34,435 nucleotides of DNA from JAGGAG01 sp031402225 (GCA_031402225.1 JANNSD010000154.1:1-34435), one strand, 5' to 3'. Numbered from the stretch's first letter, positions 1 to 7,755 are shown. The notes: generated from the sequence alone by a model not told the origin. Translations and numbers: made by a program.

Positions 1-1
1 G

Positions 2-610
2 TACTTCGCCGGCACGCCATACGGTGACTCGATCGAGGTGCACCCGCTGCACCTCTACGCGGACCACGCCGTCGCAGGGCAGGAGCAACCGATGATCACC
101 CGGCCGGTGGAGAGTCGCGACCTCTTCTGGACCGGCTACCAGAAGCCGGCGCTCATGATGCAGACGCTGCGCTACCAGGTGCTGGGCAAGGACGTGTTCG
201 ACCCGGCGTTCCGCGCCTACCTGCGCACGTGGGCCTTCAGGCACCCGACGCCCTCCGACTTCTTCCGGCTCATGCGCGACCACAGCGGGGTCGAGCTCGA
301 CTGGTTCTGGAGCGACTGGGTGTACGGGACGACGCAGCCCGACATTGCGGTGGAAGCGATCGACAACGGCGCGAAGGGCGCCACCGTGACCCTGGTGAAC
401 AAGGGAACGATGCACCTTCCCATCCTGCTGCGGCTCACCTTCGCCGACGGCAGCGTGGAGAACGTGAAGCTCCCGGTCGAGGCATGGAATCTCGGGCCGA
501 CGTTTGTGTACCGGGTGAAGAACGGGAAGCAGGTCGTGCGGGCGGAGGTGGACCCGGAACAGCAACTGCCGGATACCGACCGCACCAACAACGGGAGGGA
601 ACTGCGCTAG
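2..610 (+). CDS. M1-family metallopeptidase, C-terminal part (5' truncated)
   Basis: The frame is open from base 2 and ends at TAG 608-610, so only about the last 203 residues are present. The visible part resembles the region downstream of the zinc site in M1 aminopeptidases: a YQKPALMMQTLRYQVLG helix, then a bulky-residue block with HPTPSDFFRLM and DWFWSDWVYGT, then a beta-rich tail ending in a Pro/Asp/Asn-rich stretch. The HExxH and GxMEN motifs would lie upstream of the window, so catalytic competence cannot be judged. Such enzymes are usually exported zinc aminopeptidases. It converges on the hydrolase gene with a 9-base gap. Confidence 0.8.
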   Translation, partial: YFAGTPYGDSIEVHPLHLYADHAVAGQEQPMITRPVESRDLFWTGYQKPALMMQTLRYQVLGKDVFDPAFRAYLRTWAFRHPTPSDFFRLMRDHSGVELDWFWSDWVYGTTQPDIAVEAIDNGAKGATVTLVNKGTMHLPILLRLTFADGSVENVKLPVEAWNLGPTFVYRVKNGKQVVRAEVDPEQQLPDTDRTNNGRELR

Positions 611-619
611 CGCCGCGAC

Positions 620-1513
620 TCAGCGCGACGCGGACGTCGTCTCCGCGAGCCTGCGGAAGGCAGCCAGCACCACCGCTGGCTGCTCCTCGTGGATGTACTG
701 CCCCGATCCGGCCACGAACTCGACGCCGAAGTCGGGGATCTGGCTCGTCATCAGCGCGATCTCGTCGTCCTTTACAGCGCTCTTGTGCGGCGCCGTTCCC
801 GCCAGCAGTCGTACTGGTACCCTCGTCTCGTGCAGCCGCGCGCTCAGCGACTCTGGCTCATCGACCTTCGACATGCGCCGCAGGCCGTCAATCGTGCCAT
901 CCACGTCGGCTGACTGTCCCGCCGTATACTCATCCACCACGAACTCGGTGACCCAGGTGGTGTCGCCCGAGTTCGCCACCATCTCTGTCCGCACCTTGCC
1001 GTGCAGCATGCCCTTGGTAACGAAGAGCTTGGTGAGGAATCCGCCGTACTTCAGCGATCGCTTGAGCCCGGGCGTCGCCGGCGTCTCGGCTGGTCCGCCG
1101 CTGATCGACAAAATGCCACGCACCAGCTCCGGCCGGCGGTACGCGAGCCGGAACGCCATCGATGCCGCAGTCGACTGCGCGACAACCAGAGCGTGGGTCA
1201 CGCCGAGGCTGTCGAGCACGTGGCCAAGGCGATCGGTCTGGGCGGTGAAGGAGTAGTCGGATTTGGATGGGTGCGACGAGAAGCCGAAGCCAAGGGGCTC
1301 GACCACAATGCAGCGGAAGCCGAGTTCCGACAGCGGTCCCGTAAGGTGCCGGTAGCCGAACGCCCCACCGAAGATGGCGGCGATGAAGACGACGGGTTGC
1401 TCGCCATCGCCGATCGTGGTGGTGCGGATGATTTCGCCGGAACCGAGCGACACGTCACGGATGACGGGGGTGGTATCGGCGGTCGCAAGCTGGAACAGGG
1501 CGAGAAGGAGCAT
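620..1513 (-). CDS. alpha/beta hydrolase fold protein
   Basis: This is a 297-residue alpha/beta hydrolase. The N-terminus is short and hydrophobic (MLLLALFQLATA), compatible with a weak signal peptide. The nucleophile elbow reads AQSTA around Ser114, not the usual GxSxG. The likely catalytic His is His275 in GQYIHEE. No Asp is obvious at the usual position after strand 7 (LLAGTAPHKSA), so the acid is uncertain. The substrate is unknown. It starts 12 bases after the cyclase stop and is probably cotranscribed with it. No clear Shine-Dalgarno sequence precedes the ATG. Confidence 0.75.
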   Translation of the reverse strand: MLLLALFQLATADTTPVIRDVSLGSGEIIRTTTIGDGEQPVVFIAAIFGGAFGYRHLTGPLSELGFRCIVVEPLGFGFSSHPSKSDYSFTAQTDRLGHVLDSLGVTHALVVAQSTAASMAFRLAYRRPELVRGILSISGGPAETPATPGLKRSLKYGGFLTKLFVTKGMLHGKVRTEMVANSGDTTWVTEFVVDEYTAGQSADVDGTIDGLRRMSKVDEPESLSARLHETRVPVRLLAGTAPHKSAVKDDEIALMTSQIPDFGVEFVAGSGQYIHEEQPAVVLAAFRRLAETTSASR

Positions 1514-1525
1514 GGGGCAAGATAG

Positions 1526-2212
1526 TCAGGCGATGGCGAATGCCCGCACCGGAAAGGTCCCGAACCCCGCCACTTTCACCGGCACCGCGAAGACACGTGC
1601 GCCCCGCTCTGGAACGAGCTCCAGCCCGCACATGTGTTCAACGATCGGGATGTCGTGCCCGAGCAGGGTCGAGTGCACCGGCCGTTCACCCGTGGTGATG
1701 CTGTCGATGTTGAACGAGTCAATGCCCACCAGCACGGCACCCGACGCAACCAGCCACTCCGCCAGCTCGCCAGTAAGGTGCGGATGGTTCTCGAAGTACT
1801 GGTCGGTGCGCCAGTGCCGGTCCCACCCTGTATGCACCAGCACAGCGCGGCCGCGCACGTCGCGCTCGGTCAGGTCGAGGCGATCGATGGCACGCCCTCG
1901 GGCCTCTGTGACACGAACCACCACACAATCGAGGTTCGCCAGCGACTCGAGTGGTAGCGCCGCGAGGTCTTTCCCGTCGGGATACCGGTGAAAGGGACTG
2001 TCCACGTAGGTGCCAGTATTCGCCACCATCTCGATCTTGCCGATCTGGAACTCGGTGCCCGGCGCGTATCGCTCACGCGACGCCGCTCGGCTCAAATAGT
2101 CACAGATGATCGGTGCCGGCAGGCCCTTGTAGGTGACCATGCCGTGCTCGACGGTGTGGCTCACGTCGATGAGCCGCGACGGACGAGGGATCTCGGTCAC
2201 TGCCCGCTCCAC
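1526..2212 (-). CDS. cyclase-family (kynurenine formamidase-like) protein
   Basis: This 228-residue protein matches the putative cyclase/KynB metal-dependent hydrolase family. It opens with LIDVSHTVEHGM, has the core block around residues 65-75, and ends with VAVPVKVAGFGTFPVRAFAIA. The family metal motif is HxGTHxDxPxH. Here it reads NTGTYVDSPFH, with Asn65 and Tyr69 replacing two histidines and Asp71 and His75 kept. Metal binding may therefore be altered, and kynurenine formamidase activity should not be assumed. Its first 16 bases overlap the end of the DUF3995 gene, so the two are coupled. Confidence 0.75.
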   Translation of the reverse strand: MERAVTEIPRPSRLIDVSHTVEHGMVTYKGLPAPIICDYLSRAASRERYAPGTEFQIGKIEMVANTGTYVDSPFHRYPDGKDLAALPLESLANLDCVVVRVTEARGRAIDRLDLTERDVRGRAVLVHTGWDRHWRTDQYFENHPHLTGELAEWLVASGAVLVGIDSFNIDSITTGERPVHSTLLGHDIPIVEHMCGLELVPERGARVFAVPVKVAGFGTFPVRAFAIA

Positions 2213-2619
2213 GCCACGAACGCCGTTGCAGCGCCGAGTAGCAATGCGATGGGAGAGAAGTACCTGGTATCGAGCCGCGCAAAGCGGGTGTCGCGCACCG
2301 CCTTGAAGAATCCGATATAGCGGAAGTCGCCCACCGATCGGGCCAGCATCACCACCGCAATGACTGGCACGCCGAGCGTCATCATCCAGTGCGGCAGGAG
2401 CGCACCGGGCCCTCGTCCCGAGTGAGCGAGCACCAGCAGGGCCGCGAACGCAAGCAGCCCGGCCACCACGAGCGTACTCGCGGGGCCGGGCCGGAAGAGT
2501 GGTGCGCCATCGTGCTCTGGGAGAACTGCCACGGCGCCGGAGCGCCCGCCGACCGCCCAGTAGATATGCAGCGCCGAGAGCAGCGCGAAGACACTGGCAA
2601 CAAGTGTTGAGAGACCCAT
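2197..2619 (-). CDS. DUF3995 family membrane protein
   Basis: This is a 140-residue integral membrane protein with about four hydrophobic segments: LVASVFALLSALHIYWAVGG, LVVAGLLAFAALLVLA, the segment after HWMMTLGVPVIAVVMLA, and the C-terminal SPIALLLGAATAFVAW. The HIYWAVGG and VGDFRYIGFFK motifs fit DUF3995, a family of unknown function. The frame is open to 2694, but the ATG at 2619 is preferred because GGGAG lies about 10 bases upstream. Its end overlaps the cyclase start by 16 bases. Confidence 0.7.
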   Translation of the reverse strand: MGLSTLVASVFALLSALHIYWAVGGRSGAVAVLPEHDGAPLFRPGPASTLVVAGLLAFAALLVLAHSGRGPGALLPHWMMTLGVPVIAVVMLARSVGDFRYIGFFKAVRDTRFARLDTRYFSPIALLLGAATAFVAWSGQ

Positions 2620-2742
2620 CACCGAAGCTCCCGCGAGGTCAGTGTCGGTGACAAGTAGATGGTGACACTGGTTGCGCCCGGCATGCCGTCCCACCGCTCA
2701 TGAACACCCGGCACGCTGGACCTGTGGCAAGGATGATCCCTG
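2620..2742. other. 123-base spacer without a supported gene
   Basis: The DUF3995 frame continues into this spacer without a convincing start. An imperfect GTGTC...GACAC inverted repeat is present. I see no strong promoter or terminator. Confidence 0.4.
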
Positions 2743-3693
2743 CTACTCGAGGGGGATCTTCTCCTTGTTTTGCGCCAGCCACGCTGAAAACGTCTGCAGC
2801 GACGGGTTGAGCCGCCGCGAAACCTCCACGCTGCGCGCGCGCTGGAAGTCGTCCGCGAAGTCGTGGTTGAACTGGAACATGTTGCCGAGATCGTCGGCGC
2901 CCGGAAAGCCGAAGGTGCGGTATACCGCTGGCGGCACGGCCTGGTGACGCACATCCTTGCCCAGCGCCGTGGAGAGTTGTGCCGCCATCTCGGCGCCGCT
3001 CAGGTGCTCGCCCGCAATGCCGACCGTCTTCCCGATGAATTCCTTCCCCGCCTTGAAAATCCCATAGGCGCTGCGACCGATATCTTCCACCGCGATCCCG
3101 GGAAGCTTCCGGTCGCCCATTGGGAGCACGAAACCCCAGCTGCCGTCTTCACTCTTCCTGGGGCCCATGCCGAAGTAGATCAGGTTGTCCCAGTAGAACG
3201 ATGTGAGCAGGAAGGTCGTCGGCACGCCAGCGTCGCGGAATGCCTGATCCGACACACCCTTGGCGTCGAAATGCGGCACCTTCCACTTCTCGTGAAGGGT
3301 TGGCATGCGATCATCGCTGAGCGGGATGAACTTGCGGCTGTCCTCCAGTGTCGACCAGATCACGTGCTGGACGCCGGCCGCCTTCGCCGCCTTCGCCATC
3401 GCGGTGGCCTGGGCAATCTCCCGCTCCGGGGAGAAGTGCTCCCAAAATGCCGTCACGCAGAACGCGCCGTACGCACCCTGGAACGCCTTCGCAATACTGC
3501 CCTCGTCGTCCGCGTCGCCGGCAACCACCTCGACACCCATCGCGGCCAGCGCCTTCGCCTTGTCGGAACTGGTGTTGCGGGTAATGGCACGCGCGGTGAA
3601 GGGACCGGTCTTGTCCGCCAGGATGGCACGCACCAGCCCGCCGCCCTGTGCGCCGGTGGCACCTACCACGGCGATGATTTTCTTGTCGCTCAC
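2743..3693 (-). CDS. NmrA/HSCARG-like NAD(P)-binding protein
   Basis: This is a 316-residue atypical short-chain dehydrogenase of the NmrA type. The Rossmann start is IIAVVGATGAQGGGLVRA, with GxxGxxG at residues 11-17. VIWSTLEDS follows, then FLLTSFYWDNL, a block typical of NmrA/HSCARG proteins. Family members often bind NAD(P) as redox sensors or act as NAD(P)H:quinone reductases; the role here is unknown. The GTG start has GAGGAG 7 bases upstream. The spacer behind it holds heptamer repeats. Confidence 0.8.
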   Translation of the reverse strand: MSDKKIIAVVGATGAQGGGLVRAILADKTGPFTARAITRNTSSDKAKALAAMGVEVVAGDADDEGSIAKAFQGAYGAFCVTAFWEHFSPEREIAQATAMAKAAKAAGVQHVIWSTLEDSRKFIPLSDDRMPTLHEKWKVPHFDAKGVSDQAFRDAGVPTTFLLTSFYWDNLIYFGMGPRKSEDGSWGFVLPMGDRKLPGIAVEDIGRSAYGIFKAGKEFIGKTVGIAGEHLSGAEMAAQLSTALGKDVRHQAVPPAVYRTFGFPGADDLGNMFQFNHDFADDFQRARSVEVSRRLNPSLQTFSAWLAQNKEKIPLE

Positions 3694-3729
3694 AAGTCAC
3701 TCCTCAGTTGCAGTTCATCACAAGTTAGC

Positions 3730-3778
3730 ACAACCCACAACCCACAACCCACGACTCACGACTCACGACTCACGACTC
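3730..3778. repeat. Seven tandem heptamers (3x ACAACCC, 4x ACGACTC)
   Basis: Three perfect ACAACCC copies (3730-3750) run directly into four perfect ACGACTC copies (3751-3778). On the minus strand the second family reads GTGAGTC and offers TGA in all three frames. The stop of the minus-strand membrane protein gene lies inside it at 3763-3765. The same heptamer recurs at 20611-20677. Confidence 0.9.
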
Positions 3779-4191
3779 ACAACCGACGACTTCTTCACCA
3801 CCGCCACCAGCATCGCGATCAGGTTCACGATCGCTGAAGCCGCACCGAGCATGATGAGTACGCGCGCCACGCGGCGCAGCAGGCTCAGCCGCAGCACGCC
3901 GATGCCGACCAGCACCAGCTTGGCGGTGAGCAGCGCCGCGGCTGCGGAGAAGAGGAACAACTGCAGCAGCAGCAACGGGCGCACGCCCATGCCCGCATAG
4001 AGCCAGTAGAACGCCACCGCCACCAGCAGCCATGCCAGCAGGCTGGTACGGGTGGTCTGGCCCAGGGGAAGTTCCCGGATCAGCGGGAGCACCAGCAGGT
4101 AGAGCGCGGCGAGCCAGAGCACGAGGCGCAGGCTGGCGGCCCAGAGCACCGCTGTGCGGTCACGCTCGCTCGGGGCCGGCGGCTCGGTCAT
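3763..4191 (-). CDS. small four-helix membrane protein, unknown function
   Basis: This 142-residue protein has about four hydrophobic segments: LWAASLRLVLWLAALYLLVL, SLLAWLLVAVAFYWLYAG, a long LLLLQLFLFSAAAALLTAK region and LIMLGAASAIVNLIAMLVAVV. I do not recognise the family. The frame extends to a TTG at 4248, but that triplet is part of a good -35 box, so the ATG at 4191 is preferred. The last residues (VVSRES) are encoded by the heptamer repeat that also supplies the stop, so the native C-terminus may have been KKSS or similar. Confidence 0.65.
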   Translation of the reverse strand: MTEPPAPSERDRTAVLWAASLRLVLWLAALYLLVLPLIRELPLGQTTRTSLLAWLLVAVAFYWLYAGMGVRPLLLLQLFLFSAAAALLTAKLVLVGIGVLRLSLLRRVARVLIMLGAASAIVNLIAMLVAVVKKSSVVSRES

Positions 4192-4220
4192 CGGGTGGAT
4201 CCCGGGGTGGGCATCCCTGA

Positions 4221-4248
4221 GAGTTACGCGCGCGGGCACTGGCGTCAA
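4221..4248 (-). promoter_or_regulatory. predicted sigma-70-type promoter for the minus-strand membrane gene
   Basis: Read on the minus strand: TTGACG (4243-4248), a 16-base spacer, then TAACTC (4221-4226), about 30 bases before the ATG at 4191. Predicted by eye only. Confidence 0.4.
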
Positions 4249-4283
4249 GAGCCGCGGCAGCGCGGGCGCAAGCTACCGCCTGT

Positions 4284-4315
4284 CATTGTAACATTCGGCC
4301 ATTGTACCATTCGCG
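4284..4315. repeat. two 16-base direct repeats between divergent genes
   Basis: CATTGTAACATTCGGC (4284-4299) is followed at once by CATTGTACCATTCGCG (4300-4315), matching at 13 of 16 positions. It lies in the AT-richer part of the spacer, 19 bases before the GTG at 4334. It could be an operator for the divergent pair or another tandem duplication. Confidence 0.5.
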
Positions 4316-4333
4316 TCATTACCGGAGTTCGCC

Positions 4334-4630
4334 GTGTCTCGCGCGTTCGTCAACGAGGATGGTCCCGAGGGACCGCCGCCGCTGTACAGCCTGCCGTCGC
4401 GGGACGATGCGGCGTACCCGCTCGCGGCGGCCCAGGCGCTGCTTGTCGGTGCCAATGCAGGCGACACCGCCAGCGCCGAGGCGGCGACCGGGTACTTCTG
4501 GGGCGACCCGACGTTGCGCGCCGAAATGAACCAGCTCGCCGACGAGGCGATGGACCGCGGTGACGACCGGATGGACCAGCTGGCCCGCCGCTTCCTGCGC
4601 GCGGCCGGGGCACCCCGGAAGGATTCATGA
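4334..4630 (+). CDS. hypothetical protein, coupled to DinB-family gene
   Basis: This is a 98-residue, acidic and alanine-rich soluble protein that I do not recognise. It starts with GTG, and GGAG lies 6 bases upstream. The C-terminal half (LRAEMNQLADEAMDRGDDRMDQLARRFLRAAG) looks like one or two amphipathic helices. Its TGA overlaps the ATG of the DinB-family gene in ATGA, and codon use resembles the neighbours, so it is probably a real coupled gene. Confidence 0.6.
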   Translation: MSRAFVNEDGPEGPPPLYSLPSRDDAAYPLAAAQALLVGANAGDTASAEAATGYFWGDPTLRAEMNQLADEAMDRGDDRMDQLARRFLRAAGAPRKDS

Positions 4631-5106
4631 GCGAAACCGAACGAATCGCGCTGCTGCTGGAGCGGACCTGGGCCGGGGATGCCTGGCACGGTCCGTCGCT
4701 CGAGGAACTCACCGACGGGATGACTGCGGAACAGGCTGCGGCTCATCGGGTCAGCGACGCGCACTCCATCTGGGAGATCGTCCTGCATTGCCGCGGCTGG
4801 ATGCGTGAGGTCGAGCGCCGTCTCGACGGGACGGATCCCGCCGAGCCGGAGGGGGGCGACTGGCCTTCAACGGGAAGAGTGACCGACGAGCGATGGGCCG
4901 CCGCGCGCGCCAACCTGGGCCTCGCCGCCGCCGATCTGGCCCGCCACATTCGCCGCTGTGACGAATCCCGCCTTGCCGATCGGGTTGGCCAGCAGCGCGA
5001 TGCCGCGCTCGGCACGGGCAGCACGTACTATGTGATGCTGCACGGTGTGGTCCAGCACAACCTCTACCATGCCGGCCAGATTGCGCTACTGAGGAAATTT
5101 ACCTAG
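4627..5106 (+). CDS. DinB/YfiT-family putative metal-dependent protein
   Basis: This 159-residue protein resembles the DinB four-helix-bundle family. Candidate metal ligands are His46 or His54 in DAHSIWEIVLH, and His144 and His148 in the HxxxH of VVQHNLYHAGQIALLRK, the usual C-terminal signature. Family members are often thiol-dependent hydrolases or transferases; the substrate here is unknown. It overlaps the preceding gene by 4 bases. Its stop shares 4 bases with the end of an opposing 42-residue ORF. This is one of two complete DinB-type genes in the window. Confidence 0.8.
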   Translation: MSETERIALLLERTWAGDAWHGPSLEELTDGMTAEQAAAHRVSDAHSIWEIVLHCRGWMREVERRLDGTDPAEPEGGDWPSTGRVTDERWAAARANLGLAAADLARHIRRCDESRLADRVGQQRDAALGTGSTYYVMLHGVVQHNLYHAGQIALLRKFT

Positions 5107-5231
5107 AAACTCGTGATCAGAATCCAGGCAACCATGGCGATCAGGGCCATGATGCCCCAGCGCAACGCGACATGCTGCTTGCGGAACCGCTCCATCAGCC
5201 GCGCACCTGCCGGCTTCTCCCCATTCGACAT
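5103..5231 (-). CDS. 42-residue single-pass membrane peptide
   Basis: This short ORF encodes MSNGEKPAGARLMERFRK at the start, then QHVALRW and one hydrophobic helix (GIMALIAMVAWILITSF) ending two residues before the TAG. The basic N-terminal half suggests an N-in orientation. GGAG sits 6 bases before the ATG, which supports translation. It lies 52 bases downstream of lgt on the same strand, separated by the octamer array. The function is unknown. Confidence 0.6.
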   Translation of the reverse strand: MSNGEKPAGARLMERFRKQHVALRWGIMALIAMVAWILITSF

Positions 5232-5274
5232 TGCAATCTCCGATTCGGTTGTTCCTGGTCCCTGTCTCCTGTAC

Positions 5275-5307
5275 TTCACGTCCTCACGTCCTCACGTCCT
5301 CACGTCT
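5275..5307. repeat. octamer TCCTCACG array at the lgt 3' end
   Basis: Three perfect TCCTCACG copies at 5281-5304 are flanked by partial copies. On the minus strand it reads CGTGAGGA repeatedly and offers TGA in every frame. lgt stops inside it at 5284-5286, so the last residues of Lgt (REDVRT) are repeat-encoded. The same octamer occurs at 14480-14511 (opposite strand) and 15250-15289. Confidence 0.9.
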
Positions 5308-6120
5308 TAAATACTCCCCCGGTTCCACCGCCGCCGCCGGCCTCAACTTCGCAACCACGATCGCCCCGGCCACCATCACGCCAATGCTCGTGACCTGCGC
5401 GACCGTGAAGGGCCCCAGGAACCGGTCGTCCTTGGCGCGGAGGATCTCGACGAGGAAACGTTCGACCCCGGCAAACATCAGGTAGGCCCCGAAGATCCAT
5501 CCGGTGCCGCCAGGTGCGTTCCGCCGTGACCAGAGCCAGGCGAACACCGCGAGCATGATCAGCGTCTCGTAGATCTGGGTCGGGTGCACGGCGAGCACCG
5601 TGTTCGGGTCGAGTCCCGCCGGCACCCGCACGCCGAACGCCTGCAGGTTCGCGACCGTCGACGGCGGCAGTCCGTCGGGGAATTTCACCGCCCACGGCAG
5701 CGTGCTCGGCCCGCCATAGTCGTCGCCGATGAGGAAGCAGCCGACTCGCCCGACGGCATACGATGCCGCGAGCGCCGGTCCGACGAGCAGCATCGTCCAG
5801 CGCGCCGGCACCTTGTGCCGCATGCCGGTGATGAGCACCGCAACCACGCCGCCGAGGAACCCACCGTACCAGACGAGGCCGCCGCGACTGAACAGCGCGC
5901 CCGGGTCGCGGGTGAGGACCACGTACCAGAGCTTGGCGCCCACGATGCCGCCGATGACGCCGGCCACGATGATATCGCCCGAGTAGGCCTCGTTGAGCCC
6001 GCGCTGCTGCAGCTCGACCCGCATGATCCACCCCGCCACCAGGAACGCGAACATCATCATCAGCCCGAAACCGGTGATGGCGAAGCTGCCGAGATGGATG
6101 GTGAAGGGGTAGACGTTCAT
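5284..6120 (-). CDS. lgt: phosphatidylglycerol-prolipoprotein diacylglyceryl transferase
   Basis: Lgt transfers diacylglycerol from phosphatidylglycerol to the lipobox cysteine of prolipoproteins at the inner membrane. The product is 278 residues, normal for the family, with about seven hydrophobic segments. The signature region is VGRVGCFLIGDDYGG, matching the family GRxGNF/CF block, and HPTQIYE and GVERFLVEILR follow further on. The ATG overlaps the tsaD stop in ATGA and fixes the start; the frame stays open upstream only as a shadow of tsaD. The C-terminus runs into octamer repeats. A likely client lipoprotein is encoded at 20101-20604. Confidence 0.95.
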   Translation of the reverse strand: MNVYPFTIHLGSFAITGFGLMMMFAFLVAGWIMRVELQQRGLNEAYSGDIIVAGVIGGIVGAKLWYVVLTRDPGALFSRGGLVWYGGFLGGVVAVLITGMRHKVPARWTMLLVGPALAASYAVGRVGCFLIGDDYGGPSTLPWAVKFPDGLPPSTVANLQAFGVRVPAGLDPNTVLAVHPTQIYETLIMLAVFAWLWSRRNAPGGTGWIFGAYLMFAGVERFLVEILRAKDDRFLGPFTVAQVTSIGVMVAGAIVVAKLRPAAAVEPGEYLRREDVRT

Positions 6121-7169
6121 GCCATCGCTTCCGCTGGAGTGATGCCGATGAGGCCGGGGAGGGGCAGGGTATCCCGCGGCTCGAGGTCCCATCCGCTGCG
6201 CTCGCCGCGACCGAGCCGCCACGCGCCGGCGGCGGCGATCATCGCGGCATTGTCGGTGTTGAGCCTGGGAGACGCGACCGCGACGCGCGCAGGCGCCACG
6301 CGCTCCCGCATCCGTTCGGCGAGCGCCCGGTTGCACGCGACGCCGCCGCCGATCACCACCGTGGCGTGGCCGAGTGCCTCGAGCGCATGTGCGGTCTTCG
6401 CCACCAGCACGTCGATGGCGGCATCCTGGAAGGCGAGCGCGAGGTCGGCGCGATCGGCGTCCAGGTCGGTGCTCTGCTGCACCGCGCGCAACACCGCCGT
6501 CTTGAGTCCACTGAAGGAGAAGGCGTACTGCTGCGCGCCCGGGCGGTCCAGCTCCCGCAGCATCGGGCGGGGCAGGGTGAAGCGACCGGCGCGCCCCTCC
6601 CGCGCCAGGCGCTCGAGGTGCGGACCGCCGGGATACCCGAGGCCCAGCAGCTTCGCCACCTTGTCGAACGCCTCCCCCGCCGCATCGTCGATCGTCTGGC
6701 CGAGCAACCGGTACTGCCCCCACGCCGGCACGTCCAGCAGCATCGTGTGCCCGCCGCTCACCAGCAGCGCCACAAAGGGAGGTGCCACCGTCGGATCCTC
6801 GAGCGTCGCCGCGAAGAGGTGACCCTCGAGATGATGTACCCCGATCAGCGGCAAGTCGCGGCTCCAGGCGAGGGTCTTTCCGTACATCACGCCGACGAGC
6901 AGTGCGCCCACCAGCCCCGGCGCCGCCGTGACCGCGATCCCGTCGAGGCCACCCAGCGGCACCCCCGCCTCGGCGAGCGCCCGATTCACCACCGGCGCGA
7001 TCGCCTTCACATGCGCCCGGCTCGCCAGCTCCGGCACGACGCCCCCGAAGATCGCGTGCACATCCTGCGACAGGATGACCAGGCTCTCGAGCGTGGCGAC
7101 ACCACCGTCAGCGTGTACGACCGCGGCCGAAGTTTCATCGCACGAGGTTTCAATACCGAGGATGTGCAC
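6117..7169 (-). CDS. tsaD: tRNA N6-adenosine threonylcarbamoyltransferase
   Basis: TsaD moves the threonylcarbamoyl group onto A37 of ANN-decoding tRNAs, working with TsaB, TsaE and TsaC, none of which is in the window. The 350-residue product opens with the family signature ILGIETSCDETSAAVV. ELASRAHVKAIAP follows, then the metal pair in VHHLEGH (His113 and His117) and the nucleotide-site LNTDNAAMIA. GTG is the start codon and shares one base with the TAG of the preceding thioredoxin-like gene. It overlaps lgt by 4 bases. Confidence 0.96.
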   Translation of the reverse strand: MHILGIETSCDETSAAVVHADGGVATLESLVILSQDVHAIFGGVVPELASRAHVKAIAPVVNRALAEAGVPLGGLDGIAVTAAPGLVGALLVGVMYGKTLAWSRDLPLIGVHHLEGHLFAATLEDPTVAPPFVALLVSGGHTMLLDVPAWGQYRLLGQTIDDAAGEAFDKVAKLLGLGYPGGPHLERLAREGRAGRFTLPRPMLRELDRPGAQQYAFSFSGLKTAVLRAVQQSTDLDADRADLALAFQDAAIDVLVAKTAHALEALGHATVVIGGGVACNRALAERMRERVAPARVAVASPRLNTDNAAMIAAAGAWRLGRGERSGWDLEPRDTLPLPGLIGITPAEAMA

Positions 7170-7720
7170 TAGCGGAGTGCGCTGGCCGCCCCGTGATCGA
7201 GATAGCGCTCGATGAGCTTGCGGTTGGCGCCCGACGCCCAGTCGTGCGCGCCGATGACCCGCTTCACGATGGTCCCGTCGCGGTCGAGCAGAAAGCTCTC
7301 GGGCACGCCGGTTGTCTGGTAGAGCTGCTGGATGCTCCCACTGCGGTCCTGCAGGACGTCAAACGTGATGCCGAGCTTCTGCGCGAACTGCCTGACCTCG
7401 TCGCCATCGCCGTTGTCGATGCTGACCGCCAGGATCCGGAACCCGCGGGAGGCGAGGTCCGCGTAGGTGCGCTGCATGGCCGGCATCTCTTCCTTGCACG
7501 GCTCGCACCATGTTGCCCAGATGTTGATCAGCGCGACCTCACCCCTGGCGAGCGACCGCAGTGAAACCGAGTCTCCGGTCGCCACGTCGACCAGGCGGAA
7601 ATCGGGCGCCTTCCGGCCGATCTCGACGCCCGTGTTCTCCGGCCCGAAGCGCACCAGGGTATACGCGCCCCCCGCCAGCGCCGCTACCACGCCAAGCACC
7701 ACCATCCACTGCTTGCTCAT
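7169..7720 (-). CDS. TlpA/ResA-like membrane-anchored thioredoxin
   Basis: This 183-residue protein has an N-terminal hydrophobic segment (MVVLGVVAALAGGAYTLV) with no lipobox Cys, so it is probably anchored facing the periplasm. The thioredoxin domain starts near IGRKAPDFRLVD. It carries the active site WCEPC (Cys72, Cys75) and the cis-Pro region TTGVPESFLLD. TlpA/ResA proteins reduce disulfides during cytochrome c maturation or envelope protein folding; the partner is not visible. A heptamer array fills the spacer between it and rpe. Confidence 0.88.
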   Translation of the reverse strand: MSKQWMVVLGVVAALAGGAYTLVRFGPENTGVEIGRKAPDFRLVDVATGDSVSLRSLARGEVALINIWATWCEPCKEEMPAMQRTYADLASRGFRILAVSIDNGDGDEVRQFAQKLGITFDVLQDRSGSIQQLYQTTGVPESFLLDRDGTIVKRVIGAHDWASGANRKLIERYLDHGAASALR

Positions 7721-7727
7721 GATCCCC

Positions 7728-7755
7728 GTTCACCGTTCACTGTTCACCGTTCACG
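7728..7755. repeat. four heptamers GTTCAC(C/T/G)
   Basis: GTTCACC, GTTCACT, GTTCACC and GTTCACG lie in tandem between rpe and the thioredoxin gene. On the minus strand they read GGTGAAC and offer TGA in every frame. The rpe stop (7751-7753) falls in the last unit. Confidence 0.85.

Noticed and set aside
229..951. 240-residue frame overlapping the M1 peptidase end
   Set aside because: It runs through the stop region of two real genes and is Arg/Pro-rich without any motif.
6121..6723. N-terminal extension of Lgt
   Set aside because: It lies fully within tsaD in another frame and is Arg/Ala-rich shadow sequence. The ATG at 6120 gives a normal Lgt.
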